From Halocynthiibacter sp049608145 (GTDB lineage: Bacteria > Pseudomonadota > Alphaproteobacteria > Rhodobacterales > Rhodobacteraceae), in the NCBI RefSeq assembly GCF_049608145.1, contig NZ_JBMYXF010000012.1, positions 1 through 64,000 of the forward strand: a DNA stretch of 64,000 nt, in the 5' to 3' direction. A program made the translations under genes and the position numbers. Below are positions 51,421 through 59,370 of this stretch, piece after piece; position 1 is the first letter of the stretch, and every line of letters begins with the position of its first letter. The notes below the pieces were generated by a model. The model saw only the letters and a program-made list of their open reading frames with translations. It was not told the origin of the DNA and did no database searches.

Positions 51421-51804
51421 TTAAACATAGCTGATCACCTCGATCTCGATCCCATCCGCATCATCAAAATAGAACCGCTTACCGGGTTCGTAATCGCCAT
51501 GGTTATGCGGCGTGAAACCCAGGGTTTTGACCTTGGCTTCCACCGCATCCAGATCCTCTACAACCACCCCAATATGGTTCATGGCCCCCGGGGTTTTATA
51601 ACGATCAAAATTCACCGGATCATTGCCGCCGGAACTATACACAGCGATATAGCTGTTCTCCCCGCCAACATGCAGCGTCGTGCCTTTGTATTTCGCCTCC
51701 CCACGCCAGCGCACCCGCCAGCCAAACAGCTGGTTCAGCATCTCTGCAGTGGCATCCGGATCTTTAACGGTGATATTGATATGTTCAAGCATCGCTTCTG
51801 ACAT
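51421..51804 (-). CDS. VOC family (glyoxalase/bleomycin-resistance fold) protein
   Basis: 127 residues from ATG 51804 (AGGAAA upstream); ATG 51828 is also possible but unlikely. One VOC domain of paired beta-alpha-beta-beta-beta modules: LEHINITVKDPDATAEML, NHIGVVVEDLDAVEAKV, FYFDDADGIEIEVISYV, with metal-type His and Glu (EHINI, HIGV, EIEV). No close named family. It is divergent from soxR and shares the SoxR operator, so induction by redox-cycling compounds is expected. Could detoxify a quinone or dicarbonyl. Confidence 0.88.
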   Translation of the reverse strand: MSEAMLEHINITVKDPDATAEMLNQLFGWRVRWRGEAKYKGTTLHVGGENSYIAVYSSGGNDPVNFDRYKTPGAMNHIGVVVEDLDAVEAKVKTLGFTPHNHGDYEPGKRFYFDDADGIEIEVISYV

Positions 51805-51848
51805 GACATTTCCTGTCGTTGATTTCATTTGATTTTTGATGTTTAATT

Positions 51849-51866
51849 CCTCAAGTTAACTTGAGA
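51849..51866. promoter_or_regulatory. SoxR box
   Basis: CCTCAAGTTAACTTGAGA contains the perfect 16-bp palindrome CTCAAGTTAACTTGAG, essentially identical to the known SoxR operator. It lies between divergent VOC and soxR starts (45 and 28 bp away). Confidence 0.92.
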
Positions 51867-51894
51867 TCAAGCAAAAAATTCGAAAGGCCAGATC

Positions 51895-52356
51895 ATGCAT
51901 CACCGTGACTTTCTATCCATTGGGCAACTGGCCAAACGCACTGGCCTGGCGGTGTCCGCCATTCGATATTACGAAACAGAAGGGCTTGTGTTTTCAGAAC
52001 GAAACGCAGGCGGTCAACGCCGATTTCGTCGCGCCGATATCCGGCGTCTCAGTTTTGTGCAGATCGCGCAACAGTTTGATTTTTCCCTAAAAGAAATCGC
52101 AGAACAATTGTCCCGCCTGCCCGAAGGCCGCACACCAACCAAGGCCGACTGGGGCAAGATCAGCCGACATTTTCGCGCCGACCTAGACGCCCGGATCAAA
52201 ACCCTAGAAGGGTTGCGTGACAAGTTGGACGGTTGCATTGGTTGCGGCTGTCTCAGCTTGAAAAAATGTGAACTTTACAACCCCTTAGACAACGCCCGCC
52301 ACAATGGAACCGGCGCGCGTTATCTGGTCGGGGACATGCCCGAAGGCATTGACTAA
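51895..52356 (+). CDS. soxR: Redox-sensing MerR regulator SoxR
   Basis: 153 residues. MerR HTH at residues 6-75 (LSIGQLAKRTGLAVSAIRYYETEGLV in outline), dimer helix, and the [2Fe-2S] cluster Cys ligands at 114, 117, 119 and 125 in the canonical C-x2-C-x-C-x5-C spacing. The SoxR box lies just upstream. Oxidised by redox-active compounds it activates nearby genes; there is no soxS here, so the VOC gene is the direct target. Stop abuts the convergent nadE stop with no spacer. Confidence 0.95.
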   Translation: MHHRDFLSIGQLAKRTGLAVSAIRYYETEGLVFSERNAGGQRRFRRADIRRLSFVQIAQQFDFSLKEIAEQLSRLPEGRTPTKADWGKISRHFRADLDARIKTLEGLRDKLDGCIGCGCLSLKKCELYNPLDNARHNGTGARYLVGDMPEGID

Positions 52357-54015
52357 TCAGCCGTTATCGCGCCAACGGCTGGCAATCGGATAACGACGAT
52401 CAAGCCAAAAGGCACTTTGCGTCAGACGTGTGCCCGGGGCAGATTGAAAGCGTTTGTATTCCGAAATATAGATCAGATGTTCGATCCGCTTCACCGTCGC
52501 GCGGTCATGACCTTCGGCAACCAAATCAGCAACGGATTTTTCATCATCCACCAGGCCTTCAAGGATCGCATCTAGAACCTCATAGGGCGGCAGTGAATCG
52601 CTGTCTTTCTGGTCATCGCGCAATTCCGCTGAAGGTGGTTTGTCGATGATAGACACCGGAATAACTTCCCCCGCAGGCGCTGCCATCCAAGGCCGATGAT
52701 TGGCATTGCGCCAGCGACAGGTTTCAAAGACGCGCACTTTATACATGTCTTTCAGCGGATTATAACCACCTGACATATCACCATAAATCGTGGCATAGCC
52801 AACGGCGACCTCAGATTTATTGCCAGTCGTCAAAAGCATCTCACCAAACTTATTGCTCATAGCCATCAGCAGCAGACCACGCAAACGGGACTGAATGTTT
52901 TCCTCGGTCACATCCTCATCACGGCCGGCAAAAAGCGGGGCAAGGGTATTGGTGATCGCACTACGCCCTTCAGCAATCGGCACGAAATCATAATGGCATC
53001 CCAAACGTTCTGCGATGTCTTTGGCGTCATCAAGCGAGCTTTGGGATGTATATTCAGACGGCAACATCACGCAACGCACATTTTCCGGGCCCAATGCATC
53101 CGCGGCAATGGTTGCAACGATGGCAGAATCAATGCCGCCAGACAGACCCAGCAACACCTTTTTGAAACCGGTCTTACCCATGTAATCACGCAGGCTTTCC
53201 ACCATACAGCGGTAATCCTGTTCCCACTCATCCGGCAGTGAAGCCAAATCAGATTTCACCGCGCGCCAGCCATCATCAGTGCGTTCCAGTTCCAGATGGG
53301 CAATCGCTTCGTCAAACACCGGCATCTGCAGGGCAATTTCCCCGCCGGGGTTCAGCACGAAAGAACCACCGTCAAAGACCTGATCATCCTGACCACCGAC
53401 CATATTGAGATAAATCAGCGGCAGGCCTGTTTCGGTCACCCGCGCCATCATATGGGAATAACGCACATCCATTTTATTGCGGAAGTAAGGGGATCCATTG
53501 GGCACCAACAGGAATTCCGCCCCGGTTTCGGCCAGGGTTTCAGCAACATCTTCATGCCAAGCATCTTCGCATATCGGCGTACCAATGCGTGTATTGCCCA
53601 CGGAATAAGGGCCGCCAAGCGGGCCACTGTCGTAGATCCGGACTTCATCAAAAACGGTTTCATTGGGCAGATGATGTTTCAGAACGGTTGATGCAATCTT
53701 GCCCCCCTTCAGAATAAAATAAGCGTTGAACAGCTTACCATCTTCCACAAAAGGCCCACCAACGCCCAACGCCGGACCATTCGCACAGTCCACGGCCAAA
53801 GCTTTGACAGCAGTCATGCAGGCGGCCTGAAACGCAGGTTTCATCACCAGATCTTGGGTATTATAGCCAGAAATGAACATTTCAGGCAGCGCCACCATAT
53901 CTGCACCTGCGGCCTGCCCCTCGGCAAAAGCGGCCCGTGCTTTATCCGCGTTGGCTTCAATCGCGCCAACGGTTGGGTTCAGCTGAGCCAGTGTCAGTTT
54001 AAAACGATCTGCCAT
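52357..54015 (-). CDS. nadE: Glutamine-dependent NAD+ synthetase
   Basis: 552 residues from ATG 54015; an upstream ATG adds 23 non-homologous residues. The nitrilase-like glutaminase domain has Glu45 (LPEMFISGY), Lys113 (VLKHHLPNE) and Cys149 (TPICEDAW). The synthetase domain has the ATP-pyrophosphatase SGGIDSA at 292-298 and TTGNKSEVAVGYATIYGD. Makes NAD+ from deamido-NAD+ with glutamine as ammonia source, last step of NAD biosynthesis. Confidence 0.96.
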   Translation of the reverse strand: MADRFKLTLAQLNPTVGAIEANADKARAAFAEGQAAGADMVALPEMFISGYNTQDLVMKPAFQAACMTAVKALAVDCANGPALGVGGPFVEDGKLFNAYFILKGGKIASTVLKHHLPNETVFDEVRIYDSGPLGGPYSVGNTRIGTPICEDAWHEDVAETLAETGAEFLLVPNGSPYFRNKMDVRYSHMMARVTETGLPLIYLNMVGGQDDQVFDGGSFVLNPGGEIALQMPVFDEAIAHLELERTDDGWRAVKSDLASLPDEWEQDYRCMVESLRDYMGKTGFKKVLLGLSGGIDSAIVATIAADALGPENVRCVMLPSEYTSQSSLDDAKDIAERLGCHYDFVPIAEGRSAITNTLAPLFAGRDEDVTEENIQSRLRGLLLMAMSNKFGEMLLTTGNKSEVAVGYATIYGDMSGGYNPLKDMYKVRVFETCRWRNANHRPWMAAPAGEVIPVSIIDKPPSAELRDDQKDSDSLPPYEVLDAILEGLVDDEKSVADLVAEGHDRATVKRIEHLIYISEYKRFQSAPGTRLTQSAFWLDRRYPIASRWRDNG

Positions 54016-54225
54016 GTTAGTCTCCGTATTCCGACCTGTTGAACAACCGGTACTCTGGCAACTTCTTAACAGAGATTTCGGCAAGTGAAACCACCCCGGC
54101 TGAATTGTTCAGAAACTGTTTTGTAAAACATGTGAATTTCCGTTGTCAGCCACACCAGGCACCGTTAACCTGCGGAAAAACCGTGGCGAGATCCACACAT
54201 CTGCTGCCCCCATCCGGAGAGTTTC

Positions 54226-55737
54226 ATGCCAGCCAAACCTCGCATTTTTCATCGTTTGTGCATGTTGCCCCTCGCCTCTGTCGCCTTTGTTCCTCTGATA
54301 CTGCCAGCGCAGGCACAGGACACGAACACACCGATTGTCCAGGAAGAAACCCCTTTGGTGTTATCGGAAGTGACCCGTATCGAAGATAGCCATGGTGGTA
54401 TCTTCGAAGGCACATTGCTGAATGGAAAACGTCAAGGGCATGGCACTTACAGCCTGCCTTCCGGGTTTCGCTATGTCGGACAATGGAGCGACGATGCCAT
54501 TTCCGGCCAGGGTGAAATGACATATTCAGATGGTGCGACCTATGCTGGCGAATTGATCGCAGGCATTCCTGATGGCTTTGGCAAACTATCCCTAACCGAT
54601 GGCAGCACCTACGAAGGAGATTGGCAGCAGGGGGATTTCACAGGCAATGGCATCGCGATCTATGCTAATGGCATTGTCTACGAAGGCGGTTTTCAACGAT
54701 CTGAACACCATGGCCCGGGCACCCTGCGAAACCCCAACGGCTTTGTCTATCAGGGCGAATGGGTAGAAGGGCGCCGTGAAGGCGAGGGTCGCGTGACCTA
54801 TCCAGATGGCGCACGTTATGACGGCGCATTGGTTAACAATCGGCGTCATGGCACAGGTGAATTCACGTCTGAAGACGGGCTGCATTACACGGGAAACTGG
54901 GACAACAACCAGATGCATGGCGAAGGCCGTCTGACTTATCAGAACGGCGATGTCTTTGAAGGCAACTTTGAAAACGGGCGACGGTCTGGTGCGGCGGTCA
55001 TGACTACAACACATGGCGATGTTTATGAAGGCAACTATCAGAATGACCTGCGCCATGGCCAGGGCACGCTGACCCTGACAGATGGTTACGCCTATACTGG
55101 TCTATGGGCGGAAGGTCAGATTATGGGAGAAGGTGTTGTCACCTACCCTGATGGGTCTGTGTATACAGGCTATCTGGCCGCCGGTGTTGCCCATGGCACC
55201 GGGCGCATCGAATACCCGGGTGGTGGCAGCTATGATGGTGAATGGAAGAACGGCCTGATCGATGGTGAAGGCACCGCGACCTATAGCAATGGTGTCACCT
55301 ATGTCGGTGGCTTTCGCGATGGCCGCCCCCATGGCCAAGGACGGATCGAGGTTCCCGAAAAATTCACCTATGATGGGGCTTGGATTGGTGGTCACCGAGA
55401 TGGGCCAGGCGTCACAACATATGCCAGTGGGGCGATCTATACCGGCGAACATACGCAGGATCTGCCTAATGGGCATGGTGAACTCGATGTACCGGATGGC
55501 TTCCGTTATATTGGCCAGTGGGTTAACGGAAAAATCGAAGGCCAAGGCATTCTGACCCATGCAAATGGTGATGTATATGATGGTGCCTTTATGGCCAATA
55601 AACGCCATGGACAGGGCACGCTGCGTTATGCCAGCGGTGAGGTTTCCGAAGGGGTTTGGGAGAACGATGTATTGCCAGTTTCGACACCAACAGAACCCGT
55701 ACCGGGAGCGCTAGAGACACCAGCCGTTGAAAACTGA
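54226..55737 (+). CDS. Secreted MORN-repeat protein
   Basis: 503 residues with a signal peptide (LCMLPLASVAFVPLILPAQAQ, cut near residue 31). Residues from about 58 form 18 complete MORN repeats of 23 residues and a partial 19th (for example FVYQGEWVEGRREGEGRVTYPDG in pattern: YxGxWxxGxxxGxGxxxxxxG). The C-terminal 20 residues are Pro- and Thr-rich. MORN repeats make elongated beta-sheets that bind lipids or proteins; a long all-MORN periplasmic or surface protein is uncommon in bacteria. GGAGAG ribosome-binding site. Monocistronic. Confidence 0.9.
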   Translation: MPAKPRIFHRLCMLPLASVAFVPLILPAQAQDTNTPIVQEETPLVLSEVTRIEDSHGGIFEGTLLNGKRQGHGTYSLPSGFRYVGQWSDDAISGQGEMTYSDGATYAGELIAGIPDGFGKLSLTDGSTYEGDWQQGDFTGNGIAIYANGIVYEGGFQRSEHHGPGTLRNPNGFVYQGEWVEGRREGEGRVTYPDGARYDGALVNNRRHGTGEFTSEDGLHYTGNWDNNQMHGEGRLTYQNGDVFEGNFENGRRSGAAVMTTTHGDVYEGNYQNDLRHGQGTLTLTDGYAYTGLWAEGQIMGEGVVTYPDGSVYTGYLAAGVAHGTGRIEYPGGGSYDGEWKNGLIDGEGTATYSNGVTYVGGFRDGRPHGQGRIEVPEKFTYDGAWIGGHRDGPGVTTYASGAIYTGEHTQDLPNGHGELDVPDGFRYIGQWVNGKIEGQGILTHANGDVYDGAFMANKRHGQGTLRYASGEVSEGVWENDVLPVSTPTEPVPGALETPAVEN

Positions 55738-55773
55738 TCAAGGCGGTAATTTTACTTTTTTGTTCAAACCCTC

Positions 55774-55801
55774 TTTTCAAATCTGAAACTGCGGATATGA
55801 T
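55774..55801 (+). promoter_or_regulatory. Candidate promoter of the leu leader
   Basis: -35 TTTTCA (4 of 6) and -10 TATGAT (5 of 6) with a 16-bp spacer. The predicted start 6-8 bp after the -10 coincides with the leader ATG at 55809, implying a leaderless transcript. Confidence 0.55.
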
Positions 55802-55808
55802 CGCGCCC

Positions 55809-55901
55809 ATGTTGATCAAAGCACATAACGCCACCCTGCCCTGCGCCACCGCGCAGTCTGTACGTGCGCTATCTGCTCTTCTTCTGCTTACTCGCCTCTG
55901 A
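55809..55901 (+). CDS. Leu-rich leader peptide of leuA
   Basis: 30 codons ending in ALSALLLLTRL and TGA. The control region holds seven Leu codons in the last eleven: CTA, CTT, CTT, CTG, CTT and CTC appear, mostly non-CTG codons. The stop codon sits inside the left arm of a 10-bp hairpin. 113 bp separate it from leuA. This is the arrangement of a leucine attenuator. No ribosome-binding site precedes the ATG, consistent with a leaderless start. Confidence 0.8.
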   Translation: MLIKAHNATLPCATAQSVRALSALLLLTRL

Positions 55902-55944
55902 GCGTGCCTTTCGGCGCGACCGCTCAGAGGGTATACAGCGCCGG
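55895..55944 (+). promoter_or_regulatory. leuA attenuator hairpins (mutually exclusive)
   Basis: Fold A: CCTCTGAGCG at 55895-55904 with CGCTCAGAGG at 55921-55930, perfect 10-bp stem, 16-base loop, overlapping the leader stop. Fold B: CGGCGC at 55912-55917 with GCGCCG at 55938-55943; it uses A's loop and cannot coexist. Leader bases 55880-55887 (TTCTTCTG, Leu codons) also complement 55951-55958. No U-tract follows, so termination may not be classical. Confidence 0.6.
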
Positions 55945-56014
55945 ACTTCACAGAAGAAACTGATTCCCCCGCAAACAAATATTCAAGCTGCGGCCCGAAC
56001 CGAAAGATACGACT

Positions 56015-57592
56015 ATGTCTGATACATCCACCCAAGATCACGTCTTAATTTTTGACACGACACTGCGCGACGGCGAACAAAGCCCTGGCGCCACCATGAC
56101 CCATGACGAAAAGCTTGAAATCGCAGAAATGCTGGACGAGATGGGTGTCGATATTATCGAAGCCGGTTTCCCGATTGCATCTGAAGGCGATTTCAAGGCC
56201 GTATCTGAGATATCAGAACGTTCAAAAAACTCTGTGATCTGTGGCCTGTCCCGCGCGAATTTCAAAGACATTGATCGTTGCTATGAGGCCGTAAAACACG
56301 CAGCCCAGCCGCGTATTCACACCTTCATCGGCACATCCCCCTTGCACCGCGAAATTCCGGGCCTGTCCATGGATGAGATGGCGGATAAAATCCACGAAAC
56401 CGTATCCCATGCGCGCAATCTCTGCGACAATGTGCAATGGTCCCCGATGGATGCGACCCGCACCGAGGAAGATTACCTGTGTCGCACAATCGAGATCGCG
56501 ATCAAGGCGGGTGCCACCACAATTAACATCCCGGATACCGTCGGTTACACCGCCCCCCGCGAAAGTGCGGATCTGATTAAGATGCTGTTGGAACGTGTTC
56601 CGGGTGCCGATGACATCATCTTTGCAACCCATTGCCACAATGATTTGGGCATGGCGACGGCGAACTCTCTGGCCGCTGTGGAAGCCGGTGCGCGTCAGAT
56701 CGAATGTACCATCAATGGACTGGGCGAACGCGCAGGCAACACCGCCTTGGAAGAGGTCGTAATGGCGCTGAAAGTGCGCAATGACATCATGCCCTATCGC
56801 ACGGGTATTGAAAGCCGCAAACTGATGCAAATTTCGCGTCGTGTTGCGACTGTGTCTGGCTTCCCGGTACAATACAACAAAGCAATTGTTGGCAAAAACG
56901 CCTTTGCCCATGAAAGCGGTATTCACCAGGATGGCATGCTGAAAAACGCAGAAACCTTTGAAATCATGCGTCCGGAAGATGTGGGCCTGTCAGGCACATC
57001 CCTGCCGCTTGGCAAACATTCCGGTCGTGCGGCGCTGCGCGCAAAGCTGGCTGAACTGGGTTTCGATGTGGGTGACAATCAGCTGAAGGACGTGTTTGTG
57101 CGTTTCAAAGCACTGGCAGACCGCAAAAAAGAAGTACACGACGACGATGTTCTGGCGCTGATGCGGGATTCCGCTTCTGAGGCTGAACATGAAACCATTC
57201 AGGTGAAATTCCTGCGGGTGATCTGTGGCACCGAAGCGCCGCAATCGGCAGACCTGACATTGACTGTTGATGGCGTGGACCAACAAACCACCGCAACCGG
57301 CGACGGTCCCGTGGATGCGGTGTTTAATGCCGTGAAAGCCATCTATCCCCATGATGTGAACCTGCAGCTTTATCAGGTGCACGCCGTGACCGAAGGCACA
57401 GATGCCCAGGCCACTGTTTCTGTTCGCCTTGAGGAAGAAGGCCGTATAGCAACAGGCCAGGCTGCGGACACGGATACGGTTGTCGCCTCGGCCAAAGCCT
57501 ATGTAAATGCGTTGAACCGCCTGCTGGTGCGGCGCGAGACAAGCGCACCAGGTGAAAATGTGAAAACCATCACTATGGTCGACAGTGTATAA
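56015..57592 (+). CDS. leuA: 2-Isopropylmalate synthase
   Basis: 525 residues. DTTLRDGEQSPGATM (catalytic Arg-Asp), the metal His pair in THCHNDLGMATANS and NGLGERAGNTALEE, GKNAFAHESGIHQDGML in the LeuA linker, and a C-terminal regulatory domain from about 395 to 510 that binds leucine for feedback inhibition. Condenses acetyl-CoA with 2-oxoisovalerate, first committed step of leucine synthesis. Expression appears to be controlled by the upstream Leu leader. Ends at double terminators. Confidence 0.96.
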   Translation: MSDTSTQDHVLIFDTTLRDGEQSPGATMTHDEKLEIAEMLDEMGVDIIEAGFPIASEGDFKAVSEISERSKNSVICGLSRANFKDIDRCYEAVKHAAQPRIHTFIGTSPLHREIPGLSMDEMADKIHETVSHARNLCDNVQWSPMDATRTEEDYLCRTIEIAIKAGATTINIPDTVGYTAPRESADLIKMLLERVPGADDIIFATHCHNDLGMATANSLAAVEAGARQIECTINGLGERAGNTALEEVVMALKVRNDIMPYRTGIESRKLMQISRRVATVSGFPVQYNKAIVGKNAFAHESGIHQDGMLKNAETFEIMRPEDVGLSGTSLPLGKHSGRAALRAKLAELGFDVGDNQLKDVFVRFKALADRKKEVHDDDVLALMRDSASEAEHETIQVKFLRVICGTEAPQSADLTLTVDGVDQQTTATGDGPVDAVFNAVKAIYPHDVNLQLYQVHAVTEGTDAQATVSVRLEEEGRIATGQAADTDTVVASAKAYVNALNRLLVRRETSAPGENVKTITMVDSV

Positions 57593-57598
57593 TAAAAA

Positions 57599-57627
57599 GG
57601 CGCCGCCCTGCCATCAGTCGCGGCGCC
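57599..57627 (+). terminator. First hairpin after leuA
   Basis: GGCGCCGC/GCGGCGCC, 8 GC-rich pairs, 13-base loop, 6 bp past the stop; followed by ATCCTTTG, no strong U-tract. Confidence 0.65.
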
Positions 57628-57635
57628 ATCCTTTG

Positions 57636-57677
57636 AATGCCCCGGAAACTTTTAAATGTTCCGGGGCATTTTCTTTT
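57636..57677. terminator. Second terminator after leuA
   Basis: AATGCCCCGGAA/TTCCGGGGCATT, 12 pairs with an 11-base loop, then TTCTTTT. On the minus strand it also ends the DUF2141/desaturase transcripts poorly, so mainly plus-acting. Confidence 0.88.
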
Positions 57678-57695
57678 GGGGAAACGATAACCGAC

Positions 57696-58190
57696 CTATG
57701 GCAACCAATAGCGCATAGTCAAATCATGCATTCCCGGTGCAACCGCTGAATAGTCAAAAACCGGCGCACCCTCAGCCTCATTGGTACCTGAGACAGCGTA
57801 TCCTTCTGACGGCAAATCGCCCTCAAAATTCAACTCATAATCGCCGTTCTCATCATGCAAGATGAAAAAGGCATGATAACCCTCGGTCAGATCCGGGAAA
57901 TCCACCCGCAGCGGCACGGCGTCGGCAGGAATTTCCAGATAACCTGCAGCATTTTTATAATCGAGCGCGTCAAATGCGTCCTGATTATCAAAAGCCAAGA
58001 TCACAAGCGTGCCCTGATCAGATCGCGTATCATGAATACTGATCTGATAGCCTGCGGTGGTTTCCACTTCAGATGTGGAGGCATTGGCAACAGGCACCAC
58101 ATACCGCAGGCCCGAGGCAAGATAAGCACCTCCGACAGTCAAAGCGATAGTGGCAGCGGCAGCGGTCAGCCGCATCATATTCGAAGGCAT
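57696..58190 (-). CDS. DUF2141 domain-containing secreted protein
   Basis: 164 residues with an N-terminal membrane/signal segment (TAAAATIALTVGGAYLASGL). The DUF2141 core is recognisable: LVILAFDNQDAFD, FPDLTEGYHAFFILHDENGDYELNF (outline: FILHDENGDYELNF), PSEGYAVSG and a closing strand. Function unknown; exported. Start shares TAATG with the stop of the sterol-desaturase-family gene, so they are coupled. Confidence 0.8.
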   Translation of the reverse strand: MPSNMMRLTAAAATIALTVGGAYLASGLRYVVPVANASTSEVETTAGYQISIHDTRSDQGTLVILAFDNQDAFDALDYKNAAGYLEIPADAVPLRVDFPDLTEGYHAFFILHDENGDYELNFEGDLPSEGYAVSGTNEAEGAPVFDYSAVAPGMHDLTMRYWLP

Positions 58191-59098
58191 TACTTGTCCT
58201 CCTTAAAAGTGGTTTCAACTGGTTTCTTTTTCGGCTTCCAACCTGGAGGACCAAAAAGGTGGCCAAGCTTATTATAGATCCCGTCCGCTTTCGCGACCTC
58301 TGCCCCAAGGCGGGTAAACCCATGGAAAAACGCAACAAAAGGGTTCACGGAATTGATCGGGCGGGTCAGACCATATTTCACTTCTTCGATTTCTTCTGCA
58401 AAGGTACCGAACATGCGATCCCAGATAATGAAGATACCGGCATAATTTTTGTCCAAGTATTTGCGATTAGACCCATGGTGCACGCGGTGGTGGCTTGGCG
58501 TATTGAAGATCAGTTCAATCGGCTTCCAAAATTTGCCGATCACTTCTGTATGCAGGGCGGTCTGGAACAGTTGCACCAGTAATTCCACCACCAGAACCAA
58601 GAAAGGATCGAACCCCAGCAACACCAGCGGCAAATGGAAAAACAAAGGCCAAAATCCATCAAGCGGGCCGTGACGATATGCGACCGAAATATTAAAAAAC
58701 GGGCTAGAGTGATGCACCGAATGAGTTGCCCAAAGGAAATTGATCCGGTGCAGGATGCGGTGTTCCCAGTAATAGGCCAGATCGGCAAGCACAAGGCAGA
58801 TCAGCAATGTCGCAAGGTTCGTCTGAATATCAAACACAGCGAATTCCGCCGCGACCAAATACACACCAGCATAGAAGGTTGCGAACAAAAGCGTGGTTGT
58901 GATGATGAAGAAACCAAGTGTGATATAGTTGGTGACCGTATCACCAGCCATCGATTTCGACAGCTTTCCTCGCAGCGCATAAAGCCCCAGTTCAAACACC
59001 AGAAACCCTAGAGCGAAGACAAAAAACCAGTCGCCGATCAGTTCCTCCCAGATCTCAAGTTGAAAACCCGGTATCGGGTGCAGCCAGAAATCAGTCAT
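58190..59098 (-). CDS. Sterol desaturase/fatty acid hydroxylase family membrane protein
   Basis: 302 residues, about five hydrophobic segments. The di-iron His boxes are all present: HRILH and HSVHHSS in the middle, HRVHHG near residue 225. Similar bacterial proteins hydroxylate or desaturate lipids (for example ornithine lipid or carotenoid-like substrates). Paired with the exported DUF2141 protein; no sterol genes seen, so sterol is unlikely as substrate. Confidence 0.9.
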   Translation of the reverse strand: MTDFWLHPIPGFQLEIWEELIGDWFFVFALGFLVFELGLYALRGKLSKSMAGDTVTNYITLGFFIITTTLLFATFYAGVYLVAAEFAVFDIQTNLATLLICLVLADLAYYWEHRILHRINFLWATHSVHHSSPFFNISVAYRHGPLDGFWPLFFHLPLVLLGFDPFLVLVVELLVQLFQTALHTEVIGKFWKPIELIFNTPSHHRVHHGSNRKYLDKNYAGIFIIWDRMFGTFAEEIEEVKYGLTRPINSVNPFVAFFHGFTRLGAEVAKADGIYNKLGHLFGPPGWKPKKKPVETTFKEDK

Positions 59099-59317
59099 AT
59101 GACAATCCTTTCATTTTCCTGCCTGTGTACTTAGCCACGCCCCCCACACAAATCTTGCCCGGACACGGACAGATATTGCCAAACCAGTGTGAATTCATTC
59201 CCCTACGGGGGAAATATTGTGAACTTGCATCATAAACGGGCGATTTCCCGCGCCTGAAACCCCATTGCACCCAGCACACCCTTTACTATAACCCGCCTAG
59301 GACGCATAAACTCAACG

Positions 59318-59346
59318 TTAAAGCAGCCGAGTCTGCGCGTTATAAT
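59318..59346 (+). promoter_or_regulatory. Candidate mreB promoter
   Basis: Perfect -10 TATAAT at 59341 with TTAAAG (3 of 6) 17 bp upstream, 25 bp before the mreB ATG. Confidence 0.45.
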
Positions 59347-59370
59347 TGCATTTCAGGGATCACACGTCAC

